Positions 17,492 to 27,416 of a stretch of 64,000 nt of DNA are shown here, in pieces. The stretch lies in assembly GCF_004340785.1 (NCBI RefSeq), contig NZ_SLXS01000008.1, positions 1-64,000 of the forward strand. The letters are read 5' to 3'. The position numbers were made by a program, and so were the translations under genes. Positions within the stretch are counted from its first letter, which is position 1. Each line of letters opens with the position of its first letter. The stretch is from Tumebacillus sp. BK434 (GTDB lineage Bacteria > Bacillota > Bacilli > Tumebacillales > Tumebacillaceae). The notes below the pieces were generated by a model, which saw only the letters and a list, made by a program, of their open reading frames with translations, searched no databases and was not told where the DNA came from.

Positions 17492-20400
17492 ATGGGCAAA
17501 CGACTCAGGCGACAGACGCTCTCGATCTTGCTGATCGTTACGCTTGTCGTATCATCTCTGCTCCAAAGCTTCTCCACCAAGGCCAGCGCGGCGGCAGGGA
17601 ACGAGTGGGACCCGCTGCTCGACTGGCTGCCGGAGAACGGCCAGACGTTCGATCCGGCAGGCGACATCATCAGCGCTGCGGTCAGCGGGCAGAACCATAC
17701 GACGGGCGGGACTGGAAATGCCCCGATCGTCGAAGCGGCCGATCCTGCTCCGGCCACACCGCAGGAGCCGGTCAACATCGCCACCGGGGCATTGGTGCTG
17801 ACCGAGACCGATTTTTCCTACAGTTCGTACGGACCGAAGCTGGAGATCGCCCGCTCGTACACCAGTGACAAGACGGACAACAAGACGATGTTCGGCCACG
17901 GCTGGTCGATTCCGCAAGAGCGCCGGCTGCAGATCTATGCCGATTTTGCGATGGCCGACCAGAAGGCGGACGGCACGGTCGAAACGTACGTCTACACGAA
18001 AAACGATCCGGACATGATCGTCGAGACGTATGACGGCGACGACACGATCTGGTATCCGCTGCATCTCGGCAGCTATGCGGCGCAAGACGCTGCGAACAAA
18101 AAAGAGCTGATCCGCCGCGGGCCGACCGACTACCTGCTGCGCGAGCCGCAGGGCGGCACGAACTACGCCTTCCACGGCTACTACGCCAAGTGGCGCACCG
18201 ACGCGCCGAAGACGGCAGGCAAGCTGCTGCGCTACGCGGACAACGTGACCGGCCTCACGATGTTCCTCGAGTACGATGAACAGGGCCGGATGAAGAAAAT
18301 GCAAGGCAACACCCGACCGTCCTTGACGTTTGGCTACCAGGGGGCTTCGACTCTCGTGTACAGCGTCACCGACCTTGGCGGACTGGTTTACTATTATGGC
18401 TACGATGCCAATGAAAACTTAACGAAAGTCACCCGTCCGGACGGCTCGAAGGTGGAATACACTTACGACAGCAGCCACCGCATCACCTCGCGTGCGGAAA
18501 ACGGGGTGGCGACCTATTTCGAATACAGCGGCGGCAAAGTCTCCGCGATCAAAGACGCTAAGAAACGCACGCTTTATTCCTACACCTATGAAGGCAGCAA
18601 AGTCACCCGCACCGATTCGGACGGCCATCGCACCGTCTACACGATCGGCGCGAACCAGAAGATCACGCAAAAGGTCGACCCGGACGGCACGACGACCTCG
18701 TACGCGTACAACGCGGACGGCAAAGTCACGTCGCTGACCACGCCGCAGGGCACCACGACGATGGAATACGATGCGAAAGGCAACATGACCCGCCGCGTCG
18801 AGCCGCTGGGCCGCGAGACGCGCATCCAATACCATGCGGTGTTCGACAAGCCGATTCGCATCGTCCAGCCGGGCGATGCCGTGTGGGAGTATACTTACAC
18901 CGACCGCGGCGCCGTGCAGTCGGTCAAAGAGCCGAGCGGCAAAGTCACGAACAATGAAGTGTCGTGGTTCTGGCAGGTCGTGCTCTCCCGCACCGACAAC
19001 GCCGAGCGCGTGACGACGTTCGACTACAACGACTACGCAGAACTGTCCGACATGACCGACCCCAAGGGGCAAGTCACCTCGTTTGTTTACGACAACTCCA
19101 ACCGGCTGAAAGAAGTGCATTATCCGGGCGGCAAGAAACTGACCCTGGAGTACCAGGGCGGCAACCGCAAGCCTTCCGTCACGACCGGCCCGATGGGGCT
19201 GAAGACGCGCGCCGAGTACGACAAAGGCCGTCTGGTGCGCGAATACGACGAGCTGAACAACCTCACCGCCTATGAGTACAACGACCTCGGCCAATTGGCA
19301 CGTAAAATCGAGCCGGGCGACCGGGTCACCGCTTACACGTACACACCGCTTGGGCAATTGGCATCGGCCACCTATCCGGGCGGGCGCACCGTCAGCTACA
19401 AGTGGGATGCAAACGGCCGCCTCCAGAGCAAAGCGGGCACCGGCGTCATCGCCACGTCCTACGAGTACGACATCTACGGCAACGTCGCAGCTGTCACCAC
19501 GCCCAAGGGCACCACGCGCTACGAGCGTGACGCGCTGGGCCGCGTGACCCAAGAGATCGACCCGCTGAAGCAGGAAACAAAATACACCTACAACGCAGCC
19601 GGCCTCGTCGCCACCGTGCAGGATGCCAAGAACCAGACGGTCTCCTTCACCTACGATGCTGACGGCCAAGTGCTGACCAAGACCGACCCGATTGTGCGGA
19701 CCGAGAGCTATACCTACGACGACCTCGGCAATCCGCTGACCGTCACCGACGCCGAAGGGCGCGTTACCCGCTACCAATACAACGTGATCGGGCAGCTGGA
19801 ATCTGTCACCGACCCGCTGAACCGCGTCACGAGCTACACCTACGACGCGACGGGGAACAAGCTCTCCGAAACGTTCGGCAGTTTGACCACCCGCTACGAG
19901 TACGACGCGGCCGGCCGCATGAACAAGCGGATCAACCCGGCGGGCGGCGAGACCGAGTACACGTACGACCCAAAAGGGCAACTGCTCTCGACCAAGGACC
20001 CGCGTGGGAAAACGACCACTTATACGTACAACCCGGCCGGTCAGCTCCTCACGCAAAAAGACCCCTTGGGCAATGTCTACACGTTCAGTTATGACGCAGC
20101 CGGGCGGCTCTCCGGCGTGAAAGATCCAAAAGGGCATGAGGTCGCCTACAAATACGACCTGACCGCCCGCACCACCGAAGTGGTGAAAGATGAGCAGCTC
20201 AAAGTCCGCTATCAGTATGATGAAGCGGGCAACCTGGTCTCCTTCACCAACTCGCGCAACCATGTCACGCGCTACGAGTATGACGCCGCCAACCGCCTGA
20301 CGAAAACGATCACGCCGGCCGGCGAAATCGCGTATGCCTATGACGTGCTGGGCCAGTTGACTTCGGAAACCGACCCGCTCAAACATACCACGCGCTACAC

Positions 20401-23400
20401 CTATGATGCGCTGGGCCGAGTTTTGACGGTGACGAACAAGGCGAACGAAGTCACCGCCTATACGTATGACCCGCAAGGCCGCTTCACCGAAGTCCGCCTG
20501 CCGAATGGCACCACCGAGCGTACTGAGTACAATCTGGCCGGACAAGTGACGCTGGAACAAGATGCGGGCGGCGGGCAGACGAAATACGAGTATGACGCGC
20601 TGGGCCGCCTGACCCAAAAGACCAACCCGCGCGGCCACTTTGCAACGTATCAGTACGACAAGCTGGGCCGTCTGACCGCAGTGACCGACCCGAAAGGCTA
20701 CAAGACGGCGCTCACCTACGATGCCAACGGCAACCTGCTTTCCCGCACCAACGAGTTGGAGCAGACGTGGAGCTACGTCTATGACGATGCCAACCGGCTG
20801 ACCGCAGTGAACAACCCGCTCCATCAGCAGACGAAATACGAATACGACAAAAACAGCAACCTCACCCGCGTCATCGACGTGATGAACCGCGAGACGATCC
20901 TCGCCTACGATAAGTTGAACCGTCTCACCGCCACCACCGACACCGGCGGTTTTACCACGCGCTACGAGTATGACGGAGAAGACAACCTCCTGCGCGAGAT
21001 CGACCATGACGGCGTGGCGAAAGAGTACACCTACGACGCGCTGAACCGCGAAGTGGCAGTCAAAGACCGCGAAGGCAACACCACGACCACCTCGTACGAC
21101 GCGCGGGGCAATGTGACCGGCACGGTCGATGCGAACGGCGCGGCGAGCTCCTACGCCTATGACGCGATGGGACGCCTGACCAGCGTCACCGATGCCAAAC
21201 AGGGCGTGACACAGTACCGGTACGACGCGATGGGCAACCAGACGGAGCAGATCGATCCGCTCGGCCACAGCACCGTCTGGGCGTATGACGCGATGTCGAA
21301 CGTCACGTCCGAACGAGACGGCGAAAACGGCGTCACCCGCTATGAGTACGACCGCATGGGCAACCAGACCGCCCGCATCGACGCGCTCGGCAAACGCACC
21401 GAGTACGCGTATGATGAGCGTCAACTCCTGACGGCGATTCAAACGCCGGGCGAGACCCCGTCCCTTTTTGAATACGACGAGATCGGCCGCCTGACCCGCG
21501 CGAAAAACGGCGCGCTGGAAGAAGTCTATTCCTATGATGGGCTCAACCGCGTGACGGCCGTGACCAACCCGCAATTGAGCAAAACGGTGTCCTACGAGTA
21601 CGACGCAGTTGGCAACCGCACGAAGATCACCGACCCGGAAGGACGCGTGATTTCCTATACGTATGATTCGCGCAGCCAGATCCGGTCGATGACCGACCCG
21701 GAAGGCCTGGTCACCTCGTATGCGTACGATCCGTACGGCCAAGTGACGGAGATCAAAGGCGGCGACCAGACGGTCACCAGCTACACCTACGACCACAACC
21801 GCCGTCCGACCAAGATTCACACGACCACGACGACCGGCGTGCTGTCGACATTCAACTACACCTACGACGGTCTCGGCAACATCCTGACCCAGACCGAAGA
21901 AGACGGCGCGGTCACCCAGTTCACCTATGACAAGCTGAACCGCGTGGTCGAAGCCCTGTACCCGATTGAAAAGATCAAAACCATCCGCAACACCTACTAC
22001 ACCCCGCCGCTGAACAAACTATTCCCGAATGGTGCAGACGGCTCCGGCGAGGTCGACACCTCCGCCCCGAAAGTCCCGCAAGCCGCCCAAGGCGGCAACA
22101 GCGCCGGCGAAGTCAAAACCCCCGGCAACGGCAATGGAGGCGGAAACGGAAACGGGAAAGGCAACTCTGGGAACAATGGCAATGGGAATGGCAACTCAGG
22201 AAACAATGGCAATGGCAACGGGAATGGAAAAGGCAATGGCGGCGACAAAAACCCGAACAGCCCTGGCAACGGCCATGCGTACGGCAAAAACAAGCGCACC
22301 GGCACAGTCCCGAGCGACTACACGCCGGAGATCCTGCAGGAACTGGGGTATCCGCCGAGCTACGTCCCGGAAGACCCGGACTTCTTCCTGAACCCGGTCG
22401 AGCGCGTCACCTACACCTACGACGCAGCGGGCAACCGCACCAGCATGACCGACGACTACGGCCTTGTCACTTATACCTACGACAAAGCCAACCGCCTGAC
22501 CGACGTCGACGGTGACACCTACACCTACGACGCCAACGGCAACCTGACCTCAAAGATGACCGCATACGGCCAGGTCAACTACAAATACAACGCGGACAAC
22601 CTGCTGACCGAAGTCAACTATCCGGACAAGACCTACGTCCACTACGAATACGACGCATTCGGACGCAAAGTATCCCGCGACGAGCAATACTACGACCTGA
22701 ACGGCCCCGGCGCCTCAATGGGCAACGGCCAAGCCATCCTCCCCAGCACCGGCAACAACGGGAACGGCAACGCCTACGGTCTTGAAAAGAACCCGAACAA
22801 AGGCAACAACGGTAATGGAAATAACGGAAACGGAAACGGCAACAACGGAAATGGAAATGGTAATAACGGCAATGGAAACAATGGTAATGGCAACAACGGC
22901 AATGGCAACAACGGCAATGGCAACAACGGCAATGGCAACAATGCTGGCCCAGGTGGTGTCATCAAGAACTACCACCTGAAAAAAGAGCAGACCGACTACC
23001 TCTACGACGGTAACGCCCTGCTCAGCGAATACAACGGTAAGACCGGAGAGACCTTCGCCCAGTACTACCGAGGTGCCGATGACCAAGTCGTCTCCCGCAA
23101 AATGTTTGGTTTCCAAGGCCGCAAAGAGCAAGGCTACCTTGGCAACCTGCGCGACCGCGGACATCACCTGTTCTACCACTATGACGGCATGGGCAACGTC
23201 ACCGACCTGACCGACTACCTCGGCAGCGAAGTGCTGAAGTACCGCTACGACGCATTCGGCGGCGTCTTCACCCAGCTCTGGACACCGTACAACCAAGTCG
23301 GACTGACCGGCAAAAGCTACGACATCAAAGCCAGCCTCATGGACTACAGCGCCCGCTGGTACAGCCCCTCGGTGGGCCGATTCACCACGCAGGACACATG

Positions 23401-24796
23401 GACCGGCCTCGGTGATCTCCCGCAGACGCTGAACCGCTATGCGTATGCGTTGAACAACCCGATCAACATCACCGACCCAAGCGGCCATGCACCGTGCTAT
23501 GAGGACGACAACGGAGACCTCCGCTGCGGCTATTCCCCGAACCCCGACGACTGGGGCAACCGAGGAGGCGGAAGCGGAGGAGGAGGAGGAGGAGGCACCG
23601 ACAACGGCTGGACCCCGCCGCCACCGCCACCACCGCCCAACCCGGACGAACTCGAACCGCCGCCACTCCCGCCGTGGATGAACAAAGACGGCCGGATTGC
23701 GACCCTGCTTGAAAAGGCTGGCATGTCGCCGCAAGAGATCTCAATGATGTTCCAACTCCTCTCAGCCGGAGTCGACTCAATCCCTGTCCTTGGGAACATC
23801 AAATCAGCAGTCGAAGCGATCACCGGCTACGACATCATCTCCGGCGAAAAACTCGGCTTCTGGGACCGCGCCGTCTCCGGCGTCACCGCCCTCATCCCAG
23901 GCGGAGGAGCTTTAAAGAACGCCCTCAAAGCCGGAATGAAGACTGCCAAGGCGCTCGACAAAGCGGCCACCATAGAGCGGAAACTTGACGACGTCCCGAT
24001 AGGCTGCGGCAACTGCTTTACCGCTGGAACCCTCATCGAAACTGAAAACGGCAAAAAGCCGATCGAGGAGATCGACGTCGGCGACAAAGTCCTATCCAAA
24101 GACGATGCTACGGGAAAGATCGCCTACAAAGAAGTCAACGGAACCTTCCAAAGAGATACCGAAGAGATATATACTATCCAAATAGGCGATCAAAAGCTGA
24201 CCACTACTGGCGAGCACCCCTTCTACGTCCACAACCACGGCTGGGTGCGTAGCAAAAACTTAAAAGCTGGTGATCGTCTCGATACGGCATCGGGTATGAC
24301 GCTTGAAGTTCAAGACATTCAGGTCAAGCAGGAGACCATCCGTGTCTATAACTTCAGTGTAACTGACTACCACTCGTATTTTGTGTCAGACCAAAAAATC
24401 TGGACACATAATACTAAGACCTGTCCGATTTTTGGGTCAAAGGATTACCAGGCACGATTCCAGGCGGAACTCGGTAGGTCTCAGTATCCGGGACATGAAC
24501 TTCACCATGGTTACCCTCAGCAATTTGAGGCAGATTTTAGGAATGCTAATATAGATATACATGCTCCCAAAAATATCTACGAACTTCCAGAACCATTACA
24601 TCGTACAGTTACCGTAAATGGGGAGAAGTATCGTACAGGAGTTCATTCTGCACCTTTAGAAACTTCCTGGAATGGACAATGGAGAGAATTTTTCAGAGCA
24701 AATCCGAATGCTTCAGCTGAAAGTATGGAGAAGTTCCGCGAGAAATTAGGAAATGATTTTGCGATTAATAACTATTTGGGAGGTGTTAAGAAATGA
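17492..24796 (+). CDS. Secreted RHS/YD-repeat polymorphic toxin with HINT domain and SitA-like HH-motif toxin tip
   Basis: 2434 residues. A Sec signal peptide ends near KASA. An N-terminal DUF6531-like segment lies at about 90-170 (PVNIATGALVLTETDF, FGHGWS). A very long YD-repeat shell runs from about 240 to 1510, repeating Y-x-Y-D-x-x-G-x-L. Two Gly/Asn-rich linkers lie near 1545-1595 and 1755-1821. The RHS core motif (RWYSPSVGRFTTQDTW) is near 1955-1970. Then come a poly-Gly/poly-Pro spacer, a pretoxin-TG-like segment (ITGYDIISGEKLGFWDRAV), and a HINT domain from C2175 to H2306-N2307. The final 127-residue tip contains H2335-ELHH2339 and WNGQWREFF. The tip resembles TIGR02269/DUF2380-type SitA toxins, recalled from family knowledge; it is probably a nuclease of HNH-like fold. 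GGGAGGG precedes the ATG. The immunity gene overlaps the stop. Confidence 0.88.
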   Translation: MGKRLRRQTLSILLIVTLVVSSLLQSFSTKASAAAGNEWDPLLDWLPENGQTFDPAGDIISAAVSGQNHTTGGTGNAPIVEAADPAPATPQEPVNIATGALVLTETDFSYSSYGPKLEIARSYTSDKTDNKTMFGHGWSIPQERRLQIYADFAMADQKADGTVETYVYTKNDPDMIVETYDGDDTIWYPLHLGSYAAQDAANKKELIRRGPTDYLLREPQGGTNYAFHGYYAKWRTDAPKTAGKLLRYADNVTGLTMFLEYDEQGRMKKMQGNTRPSLTFGYQGASTLVYSVTDLGGLVYYYGYDANENLTKVTRPDGSKVEYTYDSSHRITSRAENGVATYFEYSGGKVSAIKDAKKRTLYSYTYEGSKVTRTDSDGHRTVYTIGANQKITQKVDPDGTTTSYAYNADGKVTSLTTPQGTTTMEYDAKGNMTRRVEPLGRETRIQYHAVFDKPIRIVQPGDAVWEYTYTDRGAVQSVKEPSGKVTNNEVSWFWQVVLSRTDNAERVTTFDYNDYAELSDMTDPKGQVTSFVYDNSNRLKEVHYPGGKKLTLEYQGGNRKPSVTTGPMGLKTRAEYDKGRLVREYDELNNLTAYEYNDLGQLARKIEPGDRVTAYTYTPLGQLASATYPGGRTVSYKWDANGRLQSKAGTGVIATSYEYDIYGNVAAVTTPKGTTRYERDALGRVTQEIDPLKQETKYTYNAAGLVATVQDAKNQTVSFTYDADGQVLTKTDPIVRTESYTYDDLGNPLTVTDAEGRVTRYQYNVIGQLESVTDPLNRVTSYTYDATGNKLSETFGSLTTRYEYDAAGRMNKRINPAGGETEYTYDPKGQLLSTKDPRGKTTTYTYNPAGQLLTQKDPLGNVYTFSYDAAGRLSGVKDPKGHEVAYKYDLTARTTEVVKDEQLKVRYQYDEAGNLVSFTNSRNHVTRYEYDAANRLTKTITPAGEIAYAYDVLGQLTSETDPLKHTTRYTYDALGRVLTVTNKANEVTAYTYDPQGRFTEVRLPNGTTERTEYNLAGQVTLEQDAGGGQTKYEYDALGRLTQKTNPRGHFATYQYDKLGRLTAVTDPKGYKTALTYDANGNLLSRTNELEQTWSYVYDDANRLTAVNNPLHQQTKYEYDKNSNLTRVIDVMNRETILAYDKLNRLTATTDTGGFTTRYEYDGEDNLLREIDHDGVAKEYTYDALNREVAVKDREGNTTTTSYDARGNVTGTVDANGAASSYAYDAMGRLTSVTDAKQGVTQYRYDAMGNQTEQIDPLGHSTVWAYDAMSNVTSERDGENGVTRYEYDRMGNQTARIDALGKRTEYAYDERQLLTAIQTPGETPSLFEYDEIGRLTRAKNGALEEVYSYDGLNRVTAVTNPQLSKTVSYEYDAVGNRTKITDPEGRVISYTYDSRSQIRSMTDPEGLVTSYAYDPYGQVTEIKGGDQTVTSYTYDHNRRPTKIHTTTTTGVLSTFNYTYDGLGNILTQTEEDGAVTQFTYDKLNRVVEALYPIEKIKTIRNTYYTPPLNKLFPNGADGSGEVDTSAPKVPQAAQGGNSAGEVKTPGNGNGGGNGNGKGNSGNNGNGNGNSGNNGNGNGNGKGNGGDKNPNSPGNGHAYGKNKRTGTVPSDYTPEILQELGYPPSYVPEDPDFFLNPVERVTYTYDAAGNRTSMTDDYGLVTYTYDKANRLTDVDGDTYTYDANGNLTSKMTAYGQVNYKYNADNLLTEVNYPDKTYVHYEYDAFGRKVSRDEQYYDLNGPGASMGNGQAILPSTGNNGNGNAYGLEKNPNKGNNGNGNNGNGNGNNGNGNGNNGNGNNGNGNNGNGNNGNGNNGNGNNAGPGGVIKNYHLKKEQTDYLYDGNALLSEYNGKTGETFAQYYRGADDQVVSRKMFGFQGRKEQGYLGNLRDRGHHLFYHYDGMGNVTDLTDYLGSEVLKYRYDAFGGVFTQLWTPYNQVGLTGKSYDIKASLMDYSARWYSPSVGRFTTQDTWTGLGDLPQTLNRYAYALNNPINITDPSGHAPCYEDDNGDLRCGYSPNPDDWGNRGGGSGGGGGGGTDNGWTPPPPPPPPNPDELEPPPLPPWMNKDGRIATLLEKAGMSPQEISMMFQLLSAGVDSIPVLGNIKSAVEAITGYDIISGEKLGFWDRAVSGVTALIPGGGALKNALKAGMKTAKALDKAATIERKLDDVPIGCGNCFTAGTLIETENGKKPIEEIDVGDKVLSKDDATGKIAYKEVNGTFQRDTEEIYTIQIGDQKLTTTGEHPFYVHNHGWVRSKNLKAGDRLDTASGMTLEVQDIQVKQETIRVYNFSVTDYHSYFVSDQKIWTHNTKTCPIFGSKDYQARFQAELGRSQYPGHELHHGYPQQFEADFRNANIDIHAPKNIYELPEPLHRTVTVNGEKYRTGVHSAPLETSWNGQWREFFRANPNASAESMEKFREKLGNDFAINNYLGGVKK
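22125..22260 (+). repeat. Gly/Asn low-complexity linker 1 in the RHS gene
   Basis: Runs of GGN/AAN codons encode GN-, GNG- and GNN-type units, with a few Lys and Ser. It separates the last complete YD repeats before residue 1540 from a further short YD block. Confidence 0.75.
22755..22955 (+). repeat. Gly/Asn low-complexity linker 2 in the RHS gene
   Basis: About 25 near-exact 9- or 12-base units of the GGCAATGGCAACAAC type encode NNGNG repeats. The units between 22860 and 22945 are almost identical, so recent slippage is likely. Confidence 0.8.
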
Positions 24797-25383
24797 GATT
24801 TTATGAGATCAGAGAAAAAAGCGAATCTTTTGCGCAAGTGTATTCAACTCCGGAAATGAAATTTATGGAGCGATGCACTGCATGTGGAAGAGGGGGAGAG
24901 AGAGTCCCCCCTCTCTCTATTAAATTCGATAGAAGAAATATTCCTGATTTAAGTTTCTATCCACCTGATATATTAGTTACCGACCGGGTGAAAGCAATGT
25001 TTGAGCAGCAAGGTATTCGCGGTGTAGAATTCTTGGAGGTATCGTATCAAGGGGATCCACAACTGTTACAGGGGAAAAGAATCTGGCATTTTAACGTGGT
25101 GGCGAAAGTTAAGGCATCTCCTGAGTGCAATATCATGTTGTTGAAAAACTGTGAAGTTTGTGGCCGAAAAGAATACTCAACTTGGGACGGTGGATTAATA
25201 GCATCTCAAGAGGATGCAAAGAGATATGACGTTTTTCGTATCGAGGAACATTGGGGTTATGTATTTATCAATGAGCGTGTAAAGAAACTTATCATAGAAA
25301 ACGATTTTGTAAATGCTAAATTTATTGAAGACAAAGAAGTGAAAGATACACTTGCGTGGATGCGACCAAAAGTAGATTACTGA
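24793..25383 (+). CDS. Double-CXXCG immunity protein (SitI-like) for the RHS toxin
   Basis: 196 residues. Its ATG overlaps the toxin stop as ATGA, so translation is coupled. Two CXXCG motifs are seen: CTACG near residue 28-32 and CEVCG near 118-122. This is the layout of the Myxococcus double-CXXCG family (TIGR02264), whose SitI members protect from SitA toxins; the link is recalled, not searched. The protein is cytosolic, without signal peptide. Base composition is clearly AT-richer than the RHS shell, as in the toxin tip. Probable role: binds and blocks the tip at residues 2308-2434. Confidence 0.75.
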   Translation: MRFYEIREKSESFAQVYSTPEMKFMERCTACGRGGERVPPLSIKFDRRNIPDLSFYPPDILVTDRVKAMFEQQGIRGVEFLEVSYQGDPQLLQGKRIWHFNVVAKVKASPECNIMLLKNCEVCGRKEYSTWDGGLIASQEDAKRYDVFRIEEHWGYVFINERVKKLIIENDFVNAKFIEDKEVKDTLAWMRPKVDY

Positions 25384-25404
25384 AATGATTAAGGAGCACC
25401 TTTT

Positions 25405-25452
25405 AAAGAACCTCAAAATAGCCATTACAAGCTATTTTGAGGTTCTTTATTA
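25405..25452 (+). terminator. Terminator after the immunity gene
   Basis: Eighteen-base perfect stem AAAGAACCTCAAAATAGC / GCTATTTTGAGGTTCTTT with a short loop. Confidence 0.9.
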
Positions 25453-25628
25453 GATATGTCTCTAACGGTCGAAAAGGCTAGGTATCATCCATCTGGTATG
25501 ACGTTGAGTTGCTTCTACGTAGAGAATAAGTCGCTTGATGAAATCCCATAAATAGGGGCATCCACCTGAGTTGCCGAAGTATCCGCCTGAAAAATAGTGA
25601 ACGGGGCTACTGGATTGTCAACATTAAA

Positions 25629-26580
25629 TCAGACAGCTTTTTTAAGGGCTTCTTGGCGATACTGAACAGGTGTCAGATATCCCAACTTTCCATGAATCCG
25701 ATGCTAGTTGAACCAGTTGACATAATCGAATAATTCCATTTCCAGATGACGGAGACTCTGGAATCTCATCTGGTGGATGAACTCGGTTTTCATAACATTG
25801 TAGGTGGCTTCGGCCACGGCATTGTCATAGGACAGCCTTTCATACTTAGAGATCGGCCGATTTCAAAGGTCTCCAGAAGCTCATGAATCCTTTGATTTTT
25901 AAACTCGCTGCCGCGATCCGTATGAAACCACTGAATTTGACGCAAATCACCCTGTACCGTAGCAAAGGCGCGTGAAATCAGAGCAGCGTCCTTTTTTGGA
26001 CCTGCACTATGACCAATAATCTCTCGATTGAACAGATCGATGAGCACACAAATGTAATGCTACTTGTTTTGGACTTTCACATATGTAAGATCATTGGCGA
26101 CAAAGCGTTTGACTTCGGTTTGCTCAAACTCAAGATCCAGGACATTCGTTGTTGGTGATTCATTACAAGACGATTTATAGGGCTTATATTGGGCTATAGT
26201 GTAAGTGGAAACCAGCCCTTGCTCTTTCATGATCCGGCCAATGCGAAGCCTAGACACGAGGAAGCCTTGTTCCTGGAGCCTTACTTTGATCTTTCGCGTG
26301 CCGTATGCTTTTCGATTCTTGTTGAAAATCTCCACAATTGTTTCTGTGATTTTCTCCTCTTTTGCTTGTTCTTTCGCTTCGTAATAGAATGTACTTCTTG
26401 CGATTTGCAGGACGTCACACATTGCTGATACCGAGTATTTTTCACGGTTGTTCTGGATGATAGCTACTTTCGTCCCATGATCAGCGCCGCTTGCTTTAAA
26501 ATATCGTTCTCCATCCGCAGACGCTGAACTTCTTTCCTTAGAGCATTCAGGGTCAAGTATTCTCCTTCTAGGAACGGAAG
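25629..26580 (-). pseudogene. IS3-family (IS150-like) transposase remnant
   Basis: On the minus strand the C-terminal end of OrfA (LRKEVQRLRMENDILKQAALIMGRK, ending near 26475) overlaps OrfB. OrfB continues through MCDVLQIARSTFYYEA, an HTH_21 part (NRKAYGTRKIKVRLQ) and the rve/DDE core (FVANDLTYV, DRGSEFKN). An amber TAG at 26060-26062 interrupts the frame where Trp is expected, then a one-base deletion near 25838 shifts it. A second in-frame TAG follows before HRIHGKLGYLTPVQYRQEA. The N-terminal half of OrfA is not found and the right terminal repeat is not recognisable. The element is dead. Confidence 0.85.
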
Positions 26581-26788
26581 GAGATCCTGCTCAAGCAGGA
26601 AGCTTTATAGATTTCCAGACGACCAAGATCATCCTATACAACAATAATATTTGACAAAAAATGTATTCTTCAGAGGCTGCCTCAACGTGTAGACAAAGTA
26701 CCTATCGGTGCGAGGTATACACGCTTTTTTTGTCGTATTCTCTATTAGGTCAATCTGGTTCAACGAAACGGATTCCCATAGAAAGGCG

Positions 26789-27289
26789 ATGAAATCATTG
26801 AAAATTGATCCCTCGATGATTGAAAGGTTATCTCAGATAAAGTGGTTAAGTAACTGCGGTAGACCGCTCAATGATAACCTCAATCTAAACATCCGTTATA
26901 TTTCAAATTGGGAGGATGCAAAAAGAAATTATCTAAGTTCAACTTGGGAGGACACAACTCTAGTTGCTCGTAATGCTCTGACTATGTTTTTACACAAAAA
27001 GTATAGTAATCGCTACGATAACTGGAACAAACTCGTACGGGAAGCGAAGGCTATATTAGAGGAGCAGGTTTTCCTAACGATTGGAAATCTGAGCCAGGAG
27101 CACTCTTTGGATGAAAAATGGGTGGGTTTGGTCAAGTGGGATATTTTGAATGCAGTCATGGAAAATGCTTACCAGGATTGTGAGAATAGACCAACATTTT
27201 TTCTAGATTTACTCGAAGTGTATGAGGAAGGTAATTTCCCTTGTGGCTGGCAAGGAGATTGGCCAAAGGGTGAACTTGTGATTTTTTAG
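26789..27289 (+). CDS. Orphan immunity-type protein (hypothetical)
   Basis: 166 residues starting MKSLKIDPSMIERLSQI, with GAAAGG six bases before the ATG. No signal peptide or membrane segment. The acidic, aromatic C-terminus EVYEEGNFPCGWQGDWPKGELVIF resembles proteins I have seen next to Bacillus polymorphic toxins, but I cannot name the family. AT-rich and without a toxin gene directly upstream, which now carries the IS remnant. It is probably a displaced immunity gene kept after its toxin tip was replaced. Alternatively an unrelated cytosolic protein. Confidence 0.5.
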   Translation: MKSLKIDPSMIERLSQIKWLSNCGRPLNDNLNLNIRYISNWEDAKRNYLSSTWEDTTLVARNALTMFLHKKYSNRYDNWNKLVREAKAILEEQVFLTIGNLSQEHSLDEKWVGLVKWDILNAVMENAYQDCENRPTFFLDLLEVYEEGNFPCGWQGDWPKGELVIF

Positions 27290-27416
27290 TATTTTCGGTC
27301 AAGAAAAGGACTGATCGGCAAAGCTACGATCGTAATGAAGGAGAAGGTAAGATACGCGGATCGAATATAGAAAGATAGAGATTTACTCCGAGGGTGGAGT
27401 AGTAAAAACGAATGGT
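27290..27416. other. Intergenic decay, no intact gene
   Basis: AT-rich sequence with short broken frames that lead into the immunity-like fragment. No promoter or terminator recognised. Confidence 0.4.

Noticed and set aside
18419-21820. 1133-codon antisense open frame across the RHS gene
   Set aside because: It mirrors the YD-repeat codon pattern (TAC-GAC rich) on the other strand, has no ribosome site and shows only a repetitive low-quality protein. The plus-strand gene explains it.
22795-22955. CRISPR-like array in the Gly-Asn linker
   Set aside because: Short contiguous in-frame units without spacers inside a coding region.
26708-26788. Longer start for the orphan immunity-type gene
   Set aside because: The extension has no ribosome site and lies in IS-flanking AT-rich sequence; ATG 26789 has GAAAGG at good spacing.
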